Both the position numbers and the translations under genes were made by a program. A model generated the notes under the pieces. That model ran no database searches, was not told the origin of the DNA, and was given only the letters and a program-made list of their open reading frames with translations. Shown here piece after piece: positions 1-8,992 of a DNA stretch of 64,000 bases. This DNA is from an uncultured Flavobacteriaceae bacterium (lineage in GTDB: Bacteria; Bacteroidota; Bacteroidia; Flavobacteriales; Flavobacteriaceae): contig CANNAC010000004.1 of assembly GCA_947502495.1 (NCBI GenBank), positions 186,001 to 250,000 on the forward strand, written 5' to 3'. Within the stretch, counting starts at the first letter, position 1. Each line of letters opens with the position of its first letter.

Positions 1-801
1 GTGAAAAGAGAAAATGTTGCAGCAGCTATGTGTGCAAAAATGGCTGTTAGTTTTAGGGGATATGATTTATACTTATCGCCTTTAAAGCATCCTGGTTGTT
101 ATAATTTGCTCTTTACAAAAGATATTCAATATCATGTTTTGTCGCAAGAAATGAAACAAGAGCTATTTCGTTATAAAATTCCTTCCAATAAAATCCAAGT
201 AATTACTCCGGCGATAGATATACCCTTTTTTACGTCAAATACCACTGTAGAAAAGAAAAATAGATTAGAACTAGTAACGGTTGCAAGACTACATTGGAAA
301 AAAGGATTGGTGTATACTTTAGAAGCATTAGCACTTTTAAAACAGTCGGGAATAGCCTTTCATTACACTATTATTGGAGCAGGAAGTGAAAAAGAGCGCC
401 TTGTTTTTGCAGCGTACCAATTGGGGGTTTTAGAAGATGTTACGTTTACTGGGAAATTAACCCAAGAGGAAGTGAAAAAGCAATTAGAACAGGCCGAAGT
501 TTATTTACAATACAGTATACAAGAAGGTTTTTGTAATGCCGTTATAGAAGCACAAGCTTTAGGTTTGCTCTGTGTGGTTTCTAATGCAGAAGGCTTAGCT
601 GAAAATGTATTAGATAGCAAAACGGGTTGGGTGGTGCCTAAGCGTAATCCAGTACTTTTAGCTGATAAAATAGAAGCAATAGTAAAACTATCGGAAGCAG
701 AAAAGCAAAAAATAAGTAAAAATGCCATTAGTAGAGTACATAAGGAGTTTGGTTTAATAAAACAACAAGAAGCATTTGTCCATTTTTATAGTGAAAATTA
801 A
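1..801 (+). CDS. GT4 family glycosyltransferase, 5' end outside the window
   Basis: The reading frame is open at the first base and codes for 266 residues ending at a TAA. GT4 enzymes are usually about 350-400 residues, so the N-terminal part of the acceptor domain lies upstream and the GTG at base 1 is probably not the start. What remains is mainly the nucleotide-sugar-binding GT-B domain: a VTVARLHWKKG strand-loop near residue 92 and the EX7E motif EGFCNAVIE near residues 175-183, followed by EAQALG. Family knowledge: retaining transferase moving a sugar from a nucleotide donor at the cytoplasmic side of the membrane. It is the first visible gene of the polysaccharide cluster; donor and acceptor cannot be told from sequence. 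Confidence 0.88.
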   Translation: MKRENVAAAMCAKMAVSFRGYDLYLSPLKHPGCYNLLFTKDIQYHVLSQEMKQELFRYKIPSNKIQVITPAIDIPFFTSNTTVEKKNRLELVTVARLHWKKGLVYTLEALALLKQSGIAFHYTIIGAGSEKERLVFAAYQLGVLEDVTFTGKLTQEEVKKQLEQAEVYLQYSIQEGFCNAVIEAQALGLLCVVSNAEGLAENVLDSKTGWVVPKRNPVLLADKIEAIVKLSEAEKQKISKNAISRVHKEFGLIKQQEAFVHFYSEN

Positions 802-922
802 GACACTAAAGTCTCTTTTTTGTTTTGCTGTATAGCTTTTGCTTAAACAATACCGTTTTTTAATTCATAATATCTATTATTGTACTATTATAAAATTAAA
901 AATATACTATCGATACGTAATT

Positions 923-1660
923 ATGACACAATATGAATTCCTGCGTTGGTTTACTTTTCCTATAATGACCACACATTTAGTAACCGTTCGCAATGACATA
1001 AAAAGATTGATAAAAGGGCATAAAACTAGTGGCGAGAAGCTAAGTCTTTTAGATGTTGGCGGACGAAAATCACCATATACCATTCAACTTCCCGCAAATG
1101 TTACTTTATTAGATGTGCCACAAGAAGAAGGAACTCGAGAGGAATTAAATTTAGGTTTTACCAAAGATATTTTAACAACCATACAGAAGAAGCGCAGTAA
1201 TATAAAAGATGTCATTATTCAAGATATGACAAAATCTACACTACCAGATGCTTCTTATGATGCCGTTGTTTGTATTGAAGTTATAGAACATGTGGAAGCA
1301 GATGCCATATTCATAAAAAACATAGCGAAAGTAATAGCCTCAGGAGGTTGGGCATATTTTACCACACCTAATGGGGATTATATAAAAAATGAGGGACCTA
1401 ATAAAAACCCAGATCATGTTAGGCATTATACACGATTAGAATTGCAGACGTTACTAGAAAAGTATTTCGATAGGGTAGATGTGCATTACGGTGTAAAAAC
1501 AGGGAAATACAGAGTGCAAGGATTAAGAAGTTATAGTTTAAAAAGACCCATTCAAACCCTTCAATCTATTTTTTCTAATGTTATCAATAGGATGCAATCT
1601 AAAGACGTAGCAGATACCGCTGAAGAAACAGCGCATTTAATTGCTATTGGGTATAAATAA
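923..1660 (+). CDS. class I SAM-dependent methyltransferase
   Basis: 245 residues from an ATG at 923; the frame is open further up to a TTG at 839, but the added 28 residues have no domain character. Motif I is LLDVGGRKSPY (about residue 43), with an acidic residue after the next strand (LLDVPQEE), and the later core has VVCIEVIEHVEAD followed by the FTTPNGDY loop, typical of Methyltransf_11/12 proteins. It lies in the same direction as the glycosyltransferases, 121 bases after the first one, so it probably methylates a sugar or a glycan end during polysaccharide synthesis. That role is inferred from context; the substrate is unknown. Confidence 0.75.
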   Translation: MTQYEFLRWFTFPIMTTHLVTVRNDIKRLIKGHKTSGEKLSLLDVGGRKSPYTIQLPANVTLLDVPQEEGTREELNLGFTKDILTTIQKKRSNIKDVIIQDMTKSTLPDASYDAVVCIEVIEHVEADAIFIKNIAKVIASGGWAYFTTPNGDYIKNEGPNKNPDHVRHYTRLELQTLLEKYFDRVDVHYGVKTGKYRVQGLRSYSLKRPIQTLQSIFSNVINRMQSKDVADTAEETAHLIAIGYK

Positions 1661-1686
1661 ATAAGAATCATTAAAAAACACATAAT

Positions 1687-2361
1687 ATGTTTCACAAAAT
1701 AATTTCTAAAGTTAGAAAATCTATAGGGTATCTTACAAAAACAACACAAGAAAGAAGACACTCGCTTTTAGGTAATCCTAGTGTTTGGAAGTATACTCGT
1801 GATTTTCAATTTCAATTTCTTTTAGATCAAGGTCTGCAAAAAACAGATACGCTAATGGATATTGGATGCGGAACACTTCGAGGAGGTATTCCATTAATTA
1901 AGTATCTTGATAATGGAAATTATTATGGCATTGATGTTAGGGAGAATGTTTTAGTTGAAGGTGAAAAAGAAATAAAAACGGCTAACTTAGAATCAAAAAA
2001 ACCGAATTTAATTGCATTCGAAGATTTTTCAGAAATAAAAATAGATCATGAATTTAATATTATGTTTGCCTTTTCCGTTTTGATACATTTTGATGATAAA
2101 ATTGCAGAAAACTGTTTTGAATTTGTCTCTAAATCATTAGCGAAAGGAGGCGTTTTTTATGCTAATGTTAATATTGCAACACATGAAAACGGAAAATGGG
2201 ATAGGTTCCCCATAGTATTTAGAAGTCAAGATTTTTATAAAAATTTAGCTAATAAAAATGGTTTAGAAGTAGAGGTTATGGGGAGTTTATTAGAATTAGG
2301 ACATGATACAGGTCGAAAGTCTGATAGACAACAAATCATGTTTAAATTCTTTAAAGTTTAA
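1687..2361 (+). CDS. class I SAM-dependent methyltransferase
   Basis: 224 residues, ATG start 26 bases after the previous methyltransferase gene. Motif I is LMDIGCGTLRGG near residue 56, followed by YYGIDVREN (acidic residue that binds the SAM ribose) and a FAFSVLIHFDD stretch in place of motif IV. It is only distantly like its neighbour, so this is not a simple recent duplication. Its position in the polysaccharide cluster suggests a glycan or polyprenyl-linked precursor as substrate, but this is inference. The specific methyl acceptor cannot be named. Confidence 0.75.
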   Translation: MFHKIISKVRKSIGYLTKTTQERRHSLLGNPSVWKYTRDFQFQFLLDQGLQKTDTLMDIGCGTLRGGIPLIKYLDNGNYYGIDVRENVLVEGEKEIKTANLESKKPNLIAFEDFSEIKIDHEFNIMFAFSVLIHFDDKIAENCFEFVSKSLAKGGVFYANVNIATHENGKWDRFPIVFRSQDFYKNLANKNGLEVEVMGSLLELGHDTGRKSDRQQIMFKFFKV

Positions 2362-2443
2362 TATAGATTTAGTTAATTCCAATTTTTATAATAAACACCT
2401 TTCTTATAAATAGAAGTTTACGCTTTTAATTAATAGTTTTAAA

Positions 2444-3052
2444 ATGAAACAAAAAGTATTTGTTATTGGGTTTCAAAAAACAGGAACTACCTCTTTAGAG
2501 CATGCACTGCAGTTTTTAGGATATCGTGTGTATGGAGGAGATAAAAACTTAATGAAATACTCGGATTCGGAAGCATTAAAAGCATATATAAAAAAGACAT
2601 TAGATTCTTGGGATGCCGTACAAGATATGCCTTGGCCTCTATTTTATAAAGAACTTTATGCCGTTTATCCAGATGCCAAGTATATACTAACTATACGAGA
2701 TACGAATAAATGGATTAGAAGCGTGGTTACTTATTTTGCAAGTATAAGGATACCACTTCATCAAAAAATTTATGATGTTCCATGTGCCGAAGGACATGAA
2801 GATAGATACATTGAAAGATATGAAAAAAGCAATAGAGATATTATTGCGTTTTTTGAAAACAAGCCAAATTTTTTAATTATGGAAATGGGTAAAAATTTTA
2901 ATTACCAAACTTTAGGGGCTTTTTTAAGTTTAGAAGATTTACCTAAAGAAGATTTTCCTCATGCTAGAAATAATAAAAAAAGGAAATTACCAAACTATAA
3001 ATTATATAGAAATATACGTTCTATATATTGGAATTATAAAAAGAACTATTAA
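2444..3052 (+). CDS. sulfotransferase-family protein
   Basis: 202 residues. The N-terminus carries the P-loop-like 5'-phosphosulfate motif GFQKTGTTS at residues 9-17, and ILTIRDTNKWIRSVVTYF near residue 82 fits the 3'-phosphate-binding helix (conserved Arg and Ser) of PAPS-dependent sulfotransferases. The length and the LQFLGYRVYGGD stretch after the P-loop resemble the Sulfotransfer_4 group. Family knowledge: transfers sulfate from PAPS to a hydroxyl. In this cluster the natural inference is sulfation of the surface polysaccharide, or of a lipid carrier. No catalytic test can be made from sequence and some members of this group have unknown substrates. Confidence 0.75.
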   Translation: MKQKVFVIGFQKTGTTSLEHALQFLGYRVYGGDKNLMKYSDSEALKAYIKKTLDSWDAVQDMPWPLFYKELYAVYPDAKYILTIRDTNKWIRSVVTYFASIRIPLHQKIYDVPCAEGHEDRYIERYEKSNRDIIAFFENKPNFLIMEMGKNFNYQTLGAFLSLEDLPKEDFPHARNNKKRKLPNYKLYRNIRSIYWNYKKNY

Positions 3053-3063
3053 AAACGAATCTC

Positions 3064-4140
3064 TTGAAAATTCTACTATTTCATACCTACAATCAAGGTT
3101 ATCTTTCCAGTTTTTTTCAGGAGTTGTCTGTAAAACTAATTCATGAAGGACATGAAGTGGTTAGTTTTTCATGGAAAACATCAGTAAGTGATCGTGTAAT
3201 AGATAGAGTACGAGTAGTTATAAAAAAAAAGAAAGGGTATGTAACGAATTATCGTAATGTTTATGGCCTCATTAAAAGGGAAAAGCCAGACATTATTTTG
3301 TCTAATTTCAGTTATGTGAATCCTGCATTATTATTTGGTAAACTATTTGGTGTACCACAAAATTTAGTTTGGTTTCATTCTTTAAATGCCCAAATGGCCT
3401 CTAGTAAAATGCAAGTTTTTATAAAAAAACAGTTTTTAAAACTAGCAGATGTAGTTTTTGCGAACTCGTATTTAACAAAAGAAGAATTACAATTATTTTA
3501 TGAGGTACCCAATAATAAAATTCAAGCTATCCCTTTTTGGAGCAATATAACAGAACAAGACAGTAAAGGCTCTAATTTAGAGTTCAACACCAATCGGAAA
3601 GTGCTTAAAATTGGTTGTCCAGGTAGATTAAAGTCGCATAAAAATCAAAAGATAGTTATAGAAGCGCTTTCCATATTAAAAAAGACGAATAATTATACAT
3701 TTCAATTGTATATAGCGGGAGAAGGTGAGGAGCTTTTGCATTTGAAAAAACAAGTGGAAACACGAGAACTAACAAATGAGGTTAGCTTTTTAAATCATTT
3801 GTCGGCAAATGATATGCTACACTTTTATAACGCTATGGATGTGGTGGTATTGCCAAGTTTACATGAAGCCTTTGGTTTGGTTTTTATTGAAGCGATTGCT
3901 TTAGGTACTCCAGTTATTGTTTCTTCTTCCTTTGGTGCTTTATCTTTTATTAATTCGAATGAAAATGAATTGGATACCTTTACTTTTAATCCGGAGTCTG
4001 CAAATGATTTGACGGCTAAATTAGTGCCATATTTTCATGATGAAGGTCTTTCGAAAGATTTTTTCAAACAATTATATAAGCAACATTTTGATAAAGAAGT
4101 TATTTTTAAAAGTTTCCTTAAAATCCTAAAAACAGCATAA
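3064..4140 (+). CDS. GT4 family glycosyltransferase
   Basis: 358 residues from a TTG start (TTGAAAATT) 11 bases after the sulfotransferase gene. The N-terminal GT-B half begins MKILLFHTYNQGY; the C-terminal half has IGCPGRLKSHKNQK near residue 183 and the EX7E motif EAFGLVFIE near residues 267-275 followed by AIALGTPVI. Full-length for the family. The stop codon overlaps the start of the next gene by one base, so the two are translationally coupled. It should add one sugar of the repeat unit; donor unknown. Confidence 0.87.
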   Translation: MKILLFHTYNQGYLSSFFQELSVKLIHEGHEVVSFSWKTSVSDRVIDRVRVVIKKKKGYVTNYRNVYGLIKREKPDIILSNFSYVNPALLFGKLFGVPQNLVWFHSLNAQMASSKMQVFIKKQFLKLADVVFANSYLTKEELQLFYEVPNNKIQAIPFWSNITEQDSKGSNLEFNTNRKVLKIGCPGRLKSHKNQKIVIEALSILKKTNNYTFQLYIAGEGEELLHLKKQVETRELTNEVSFLNHLSANDMLHFYNAMDVVVLPSLHEAFGLVFIEAIALGTPVIVSSSFGALSFINSNENELDTFTFNPESANDLTAKLVPYFHDEGLSKDFFKQLYKQHFDKEVIFKSFLKILKTA

Positions 4141-5465
4141 TGCTATTTCACTTTTTAAAATATTTACAACCAACCCATTATTTTCAGCTATTTACAAAAG
4201 CGAATACTTCTATTTTTCCGATTGTAAAAAGTATACCCGAATCTGTTTTATCGCAGTTAACAATGGATACAACCTATACCTCGGCTATAGCCCAAGATTA
4301 TGATTTGTCTTGGCAAGCAGTGCAAAAAGGATATATAGGAGAAGCCCCAACGTATACCACTTTTGAAAAATTGTCTGTTCAAGATAACTACCATTTTATA
4401 CGTAAGTATTTTAATAAAGCTTGGGTTTTCTATGTTTTAGTACTTCGTTTGTTTTCGTTTAAAAATCCTTTTACAGAAATTACAGCTTGGTTAAAAACGC
4501 GACAGGTACAACGTGTTTCTATAGGAAGTAATCCTATTGTGTATAGCGATTGGAATACTTTTGAATCGGCATTAGTAAAACAAAATCAAAAGGTAAGTGT
4601 GGTTATTCCTACGCTAAATCGTTATGATTATCTAAAAGAAGTGCTAAAAGATTTAGAGCAACAAGACTATACGAACTTTGAAGTTATTGTTGTGGATCAA
4701 TCCGAACCTTTTCATCCGGATTTCTACAAAGACTATACACTAGATATTAACTTAGTACGACAAGAAGAGAAAGCGCTCTGGTTAGCTAGAAATACAGCAA
4801 TTAAGAATGCAAAAGGGTCTTTTATAGCATTATCTGAAGATGATGTACGCATCGCTCCTAATTGGATTTCTAGTCATTTAAAATGTTTAGATTTTTTTAA
4901 AGCTGAGGTATCTGCGGGTGTTTTTTATCCAGAAGGAAAACAAATACCAATAGACAGATCCTTTTTTGCTATAGCTTCGCAATTTGCGACAGGAAATGCC
5001 ATGTTGTATAAAACCGTTTTTAAAACCGTAGGCTTATTTGATAGACAATTTGAAAAACAACGTATGGGAGATGGTGAGTTTGGAATGCGTCTTTATTTAG
5101 AAGCTATAAAAAGCGTATCAAACCCAATAGCATCTTGTATAGATGTAAAAGCGGGAACTGGCGGTTTACGCGAAATGGGAAGTTGGGATGCTTTTAGGCC
5201 ATCTAACTTTTTTGCACCAAGACCAATACCAAGTGTGTTATACTTTTTTAGAAAATATTTTGGCAATACCGCTTCCCGTTTAGCAATGCTACGGATGGTG
5301 CCTTTATCTATTTTTCCATACCAATTCAAAAAAAACAAACCCTTATTAGTAGTAGGTGTTTTACTAACGATGTTCATTTTACCTATCGTGTTTTATCAGG
5401 TTTTTAAATCTTGGAATCTTGCTAGTAAGAAGTTGCAGGAAGGGGATTTGATTGAGAAGTTATAA
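4140..5465 (+). CDS. GT2 family glycosyltransferase with N-terminal extension and C-terminal membrane helix
   Basis: 441 residues, ATG overlapping the previous TAA (TAATG). The GT-A domain begins near residue 150 with VSVVIPTLNRYDYLKEVL and VIVVDQSEP; the metal/donor-binding acidic motif is ALSEDDVRI near residue 233, with MGDGEFGMRLYLEA as the later ED-like motif. The first ~145 residues are not a GT-A fold I recognise and may bind the acceptor or a partner. A hydrophobic stretch near residues 400-420 followed by lysines suggests a single C-terminal anchor at the inner membrane. Role in polysaccharide assembly is inferred from the cluster. Confidence 0.82.
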   Translation: MLFHFLKYLQPTHYFQLFTKANTSIFPIVKSIPESVLSQLTMDTTYTSAIAQDYDLSWQAVQKGYIGEAPTYTTFEKLSVQDNYHFIRKYFNKAWVFYVLVLRLFSFKNPFTEITAWLKTRQVQRVSIGSNPIVYSDWNTFESALVKQNQKVSVVIPTLNRYDYLKEVLKDLEQQDYTNFEVIVVDQSEPFHPDFYKDYTLDINLVRQEEKALWLARNTAIKNAKGSFIALSEDDVRIAPNWISSHLKCLDFFKAEVSAGVFYPEGKQIPIDRSFFAIASQFATGNAMLYKTVFKTVGLFDRQFEKQRMGDGEFGMRLYLEAIKSVSNPIASCIDVKAGTGGLREMGSWDAFRPSNFFAPRPIPSVLYFFRKYFGNTASRLAMLRMVPLSIFPYQFKKNKPLLVVGVLLTMFILPIVFYQVFKSWNLASKKLQEGDLIEKL

Positions 5466-5753
5466 TTGAAAAGTTAAAAATTAATAATTAAAAATGAATA
5501 GTTAAAAAGGGAATATTTGTCAGTTGGAGTGATCCAGATGTTTTTATTAAATAGTGTATCGATAACAAGTTGAACTAAAGGCATATAAAACCCTTCCGTC
5601 TTTGATTTCTTTAGTGAGAATAAATCTACCTTTCCTTGAAAAAAAATGTGGAATTTTTGGGATTTGGGATAAATTGAAACTTAATTTTAAAAGGTTTTAG
5701 CGTTTAGAATAAGAAATAGGAGTAGAGAGCATATAAAAAGAGAATAACAAACT
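5466..5753 (+). other. 288-base gap inside the polysaccharide cluster, no gene seen
   Basis: The gap begins with a very A/T-rich run rich in TTAAAAA words and shows no reading frame of note on either strand. No clear TAnnTTTG promoter and no terminator hairpin was found. It separates two blocks of tightly packed genes (2444-5465 and 5754-7975), so it may hold a weak promoter or mark a past rearrangement. Confidence 0.4.
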
Positions 5754-6851
5754 TTGAAAAATAAACACATACTAATAGTTACTTCCGAGTTTCCGCCACA
5801 ACCTGGTGGCATAGGAAATCATGCGTATCATTTAGCGTTATCTTTGCGTGAAGCAAACTATAATGTGCAGGTGATTGCAGATCAGCGCTCATTAACAGGG
5901 GAAGAAGAAGCCGTGTTTGATAAAACGCTACCTTTTACCGTGGTTAGAATACAGCGATATAAACAGCGGTTTAAAATGTATTTGAAGCGTATAGTTGCTA
6001 CCAATAAAAGTTTTTCTAATGCTTCACATGTTATAGCAACTGGTAAATTCTCCCTTTGGAATGTTGCTTTTATTAATTTATTTAAAAAGAGGAAAACGTT
6101 AGCAGTGGTACATGGTAGTGAGGTTAATTTTAAATCTGTTCTATTAAAGAAATCTATAGATACCGCATTAAAAAAGATGGATACTATTGTTGCTGTTTCT
6201 ATGTATACAAAAAGCTTAATATCTCATTTAAATAAAGAAGTGGTGGTGATACCAAACGGTATTCAAATGGAAAATTGGGAAACAGAAGGTCTACCTGAAA
6301 TTATAGTAAAAGGAAATCCTGTTTTAACAACCGTAGGTCGAGTGAGTACTAGAAAAGGACAACTACAAGTTATTAAGCAAATTCCAGAGCTGTTAAAACA
6401 ATTTCCAGAATTGCAGTATCATTGTGTTGGTATTCCTACAGAAGCAGCTGACTTTTTAAAAGAAGCAAAAACATTAGGAGTAGCATCGCATATTACTTTT
6501 CACGGAAGTGTTACCGATGTTGTTTTAAAACAAATTCTATTAAAAACAGATGTGTTTGTTATGCTGAGTACCGAAAGTGAAACTGGAGATGTGGAAGGTT
6601 TTGGGATCGCTATTTTAGAAGCAAACGCTTTGGGTGTTCCTGCGATAGGATCTTTAAATTGCGGTATTGAAGATGCTATTAAACCGAATGTTTCCGGGGT
6701 TTTAATAGATGGAGAAAATACAATGCAATTCACGAAAGGAATAGAACGTATATTGCAATCTAAAGAAATGTTTTCTGCGGAAGCAAAAAAATGGGCAAAA
6801 CAACATGATTGGTCCACAATTATTAAACGTTATATTGCTTTATTATCATGA
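5754..6851 (+). CDS. GT4 family glycosyltransferase
   Basis: 365 residues from a TTG start (TTGAAAAAT). The N-terminus VTSEFPPQPGGIGNHAYHLA is the classic GT4 glycine-rich loop, and TTVGRVSTRKGQ near residue 195 opens the donor-binding domain. The EX7E motif is EGFGIAILE near residue 282, followed by ANALGVPAIG. Full-length. Its stop TGA overlaps the ATG of the following glycosyltransferase by four bases (ATGA), a sign of translational coupling. Likely function: sequential sugar addition to a polyprenyl-linked repeat unit; specificity unknown. Confidence 0.88.
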   Translation: MKNKHILIVTSEFPPQPGGIGNHAYHLALSLREANYNVQVIADQRSLTGEEEAVFDKTLPFTVVRIQRYKQRFKMYLKRIVATNKSFSNASHVIATGKFSLWNVAFINLFKKRKTLAVVHGSEVNFKSVLLKKSIDTALKKMDTIVAVSMYTKSLISHLNKEVVVIPNGIQMENWETEGLPEIIVKGNPVLTTVGRVSTRKGQLQVIKQIPELLKQFPELQYHCVGIPTEAADFLKEAKTLGVASHITFHGSVTDVVLKQILLKTDVFVMLSTESETGDVEGFGIAILEANALGVPAIGSLNCGIEDAIKPNVSGVLIDGENTMQFTKGIERILQSKEMFSAEAKKWAKQHDWSTIIKRYIALLS

Positions 6852-7975
6852 GAACCTTAACTATTATTTCGCATACAGAGCATTATAAAAAAGCAGACGG
6901 AACTATTGTTGGTCTAGGTTCTACAGTTACAGAAATAAATCATTTAATAGCTGTTTTTGATAGTGTAATACATGTTGCCATGCTGCATGAAGTTGCTGCG
7001 CCGCCAAGTGCATTACCATATACTTCAGATAAAATAACATTTGTAGCATTACCAGCAGTTGGAGGAACAAAAATTAAAGATAAATTGGCGATCCTTTTTC
7101 AAGCGCCCAACATAGTAGCGACAATAAAGAAAGCAATCCACCAAACCGATTATTTTCAATTTCGAGCACCAACAGGAATTGGTGTTTTTGTAATTCCGTA
7201 TATAACGCTTTTTAGTGCCAATAAAGGATGGTTTAAATATGCAGGGAATTGGAAACAAGAAAACGCGCCATTAGCATATCGTTTTCAGCGTTGGTTATTA
7301 CAAAAGCAAAAGCGAAAGGTTACTATAAATGGGGTATGGCCAGACCAACCTAAACAATGTCTCACTTTTGAAAATCCTTGCTTAACAGAAGCTGAGGTTG
7401 CTCTGGGACAAAGTATCAGTGAAAATAAAGTATTGGATAATGCATCGCTTCATTTTTGTTTTGTAGGAAGATTAGAGGAAGAAAAAGGAATTGGGGTATT
7501 GATTGAAGCATTTAAAATACTAACGGAAACAGAAAAGCGAAAGCTACATACAATTCATATTGTTGGGGACGGAAAAGCAAAACAAAAATATATAGATAGT
7601 ACTAAAAACAGCGGATTGCCATTTCAATTTCATGGTTTTCTGTCTCGTGAAGATGTACATAACATATATAAAACAGCACATGCTATTGTGTTGCCATCTG
7701 CATCCGAAGGTTTTCCAAAAGTTATAGCAGAAGCAATGAATTATGGATGTTTGCCAATAGTGTCTAATGTATCTTCTATTGGGCAATATGTGCAATCGGA
7801 TAAGAATGGGTTTTTATTAGATGCCATTTCTTCGGACAGTCTTGTAGCATCTATTCGTAAGGTTTTAGAATTAAAACCAGTACTATTTTCAGAAATGATA
7901 CAAACCCAAGGTGCAGCAATCCATAAATTCACCTATTCTTATTACAATACGAGGATAGTACATGAACTGTTATAA
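6848..7975 (+). CDS. GT4 family glycosyltransferase
   Basis: 375 residues; ATG start inside the ATGA overlap with the gene before it. The C-terminal half shows CFVGRLEEEKGIGVLIEAF near residue 203 and the EX7E motif EGFPKVIAE near residue 287 with AMNYGCLPIVS after it. The N-terminal half is more divergent than in the neighbouring GT4 proteins and lacks the GG loop, as expected for the acceptor side, which varies with substrate. Part of the polysaccharide operon. Confidence 0.86.
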   Translation: MRTLTIISHTEHYKKADGTIVGLGSTVTEINHLIAVFDSVIHVAMLHEVAAPPSALPYTSDKITFVALPAVGGTKIKDKLAILFQAPNIVATIKKAIHQTDYFQFRAPTGIGVFVIPYITLFSANKGWFKYAGNWKQENAPLAYRFQRWLLQKQKRKVTINGVWPDQPKQCLTFENPCLTEAEVALGQSISENKVLDNASLHFCFVGRLEEEKGIGVLIEAFKILTETEKRKLHTIHIVGDGKAKQKYIDSTKNSGLPFQFHGFLSREDVHNIYKTAHAIVLPSASEGFPKVIAEAMNYGCLPIVSNVSSIGQYVQSDKNGFLLDAISSDSLVASIRKVLELKPVLFSEMIQTQGAAIHKFTYSYYNTRIVHELL

Positions 7976-8087
7976 TCTGTTTTTTATCTACTTTTTGTGC
8001 CTTTTAAACCTGTTAGTTTTTAAAACATTAGGTCTAACAAAAAAAAAAAATTACATTTAACGTAAGCTATATAATTAATTTATCTGA

Positions 8088-8897
8088 ATGTTTTTAAAAA
8101 AAGTGTCTTGGTTCTTTAGGCGACACCATTTTCTATATATAACCCGTTTTAGGTTGCTATCCAGAAACTCTAGTATTACAGGTGTTGCTAGTTGCTCTTA
8201 TAACGAATGCAATCCAAAAAAAGACATTCCAGATAATTTTAAAGAAGTTAATGCTATTATTTTTAAGGAAACAAAACCTACAACAGACTTTGAGCAAGTA
8301 AAACAATTAAGTGTTTGGTTACAAAATAATATTAAAGGAGGTCCTGGTTTGAGTGAACCTTCGGATAGAGCATTGCATATTATGCTAGCTGGAAAAGGAG
8401 GTGTTTGTAGTGATATGGCGCAGATTTTTAATAATTTTTGTGTTATTAACTCCGTTAGAGTTCGGGAATGGGGAACTACGAGAGCTCCGTTTAACAAAGA
8501 GTTTGGCGGCCATTCTTTTAATGAGGTATTTAGTAAAGAATGGAATAAATGGATTCTTATTGATATATCCAGTAGCTTGTTGTTTTATTCTGATACTAGT
8601 GATGTGCCTTTGTCTGTAGTTGAATTGTACCAATTGATTAGAGTAAATAAAGCTGTTCATTTTAAAACCTTTAATGATGTAAAGCCTATTAAAGCAGCTA
8701 ATATTAAAAGAAATTACTTAGATCGAAATACTATACCTTTTTTAATCTGTAATTATTCGAACAGAACTTATGATTTATATTTAAGCATTTTTAGGCCTTA
8801 TGTTCCTGTCTTTATTATCCATTTTGTCTTGTATGCATTACGAAAAAGTTACTATTATCGTTTTCCTTTAGATAATTATAAAAAAATATATGATTAA
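8088..8897 (+). CDS. transglutaminase-like (papain-fold) protein in the polysaccharide cluster
   Basis: 269 residues. The core has the complete Cys-His-Asp triad in family order: GKGGVCSDMAQ (Cys), FGGHSFNEVF (His) and WILIDIS (Asp), roughly residues 100-160. This is the Transglut_core fold. The N-terminus has basic and aromatic residues but no clear signal peptide; the C-terminus has a hydrophobic patch (VFIIHFVLYALRK) that may be a membrane contact. Its place between a glycosyltransferase and the polymerase/ligase-like gene suggests a role in glycan maturation or in attaching or cutting an amide-bearing component. The reaction is not known; such proteins may be proteases, transamidases or non-enzymatic. 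Confidence 0.72.
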   Translation: MFLKKVSWFFRRHHFLYITRFRLLSRNSSITGVASCSYNECNPKKDIPDNFKEVNAIIFKETKPTTDFEQVKQLSVWLQNNIKGGPGLSEPSDRALHIMLAGKGGVCSDMAQIFNNFCVINSVRVREWGTTRAPFNKEFGGHSFNEVFSKEWNKWILIDISSSLLFYSDTSDVPLSVVELYQLIRVNKAVHFKTFNDVKPIKAANIKRNYLDRNTIPFLICNYSNRTYDLYLSIFRPYVPVFIIHFVLYALRKSYYYRFPLDNYKKIYD

Positions 8898-8992
8898 TAG
8901 ATTCTTATTTTAATTTAATAGTTTAGTTCTGCTTTTGATGTATTATTTTACCTTGCAAAATAAAATAAAACTATAATTTTTAAAGTAACTTA

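Noticed and set aside
839-922. N-terminal extension of the methyltransferase from a TTG at 839
   Set aside because: The extra 28 residues have no domain character and the ATG at 923 precedes the conserved part by the usual distance.
5466-5753. A/T-rich gap in the polysaccharide cluster as a mobile element scar
   Set aside because: No terminal inverted repeats, no target duplication and no transposase remnant could be seen.
7999-8060. TGTTAG...CTAACA words before the transglutaminase-like gene as a second Crp/Fnr site
   Set aside because: The arms are 17 bases apart, unlike the 2-base spacer at 52626-52641, and the region is an A/T-rich gap; likely chance.
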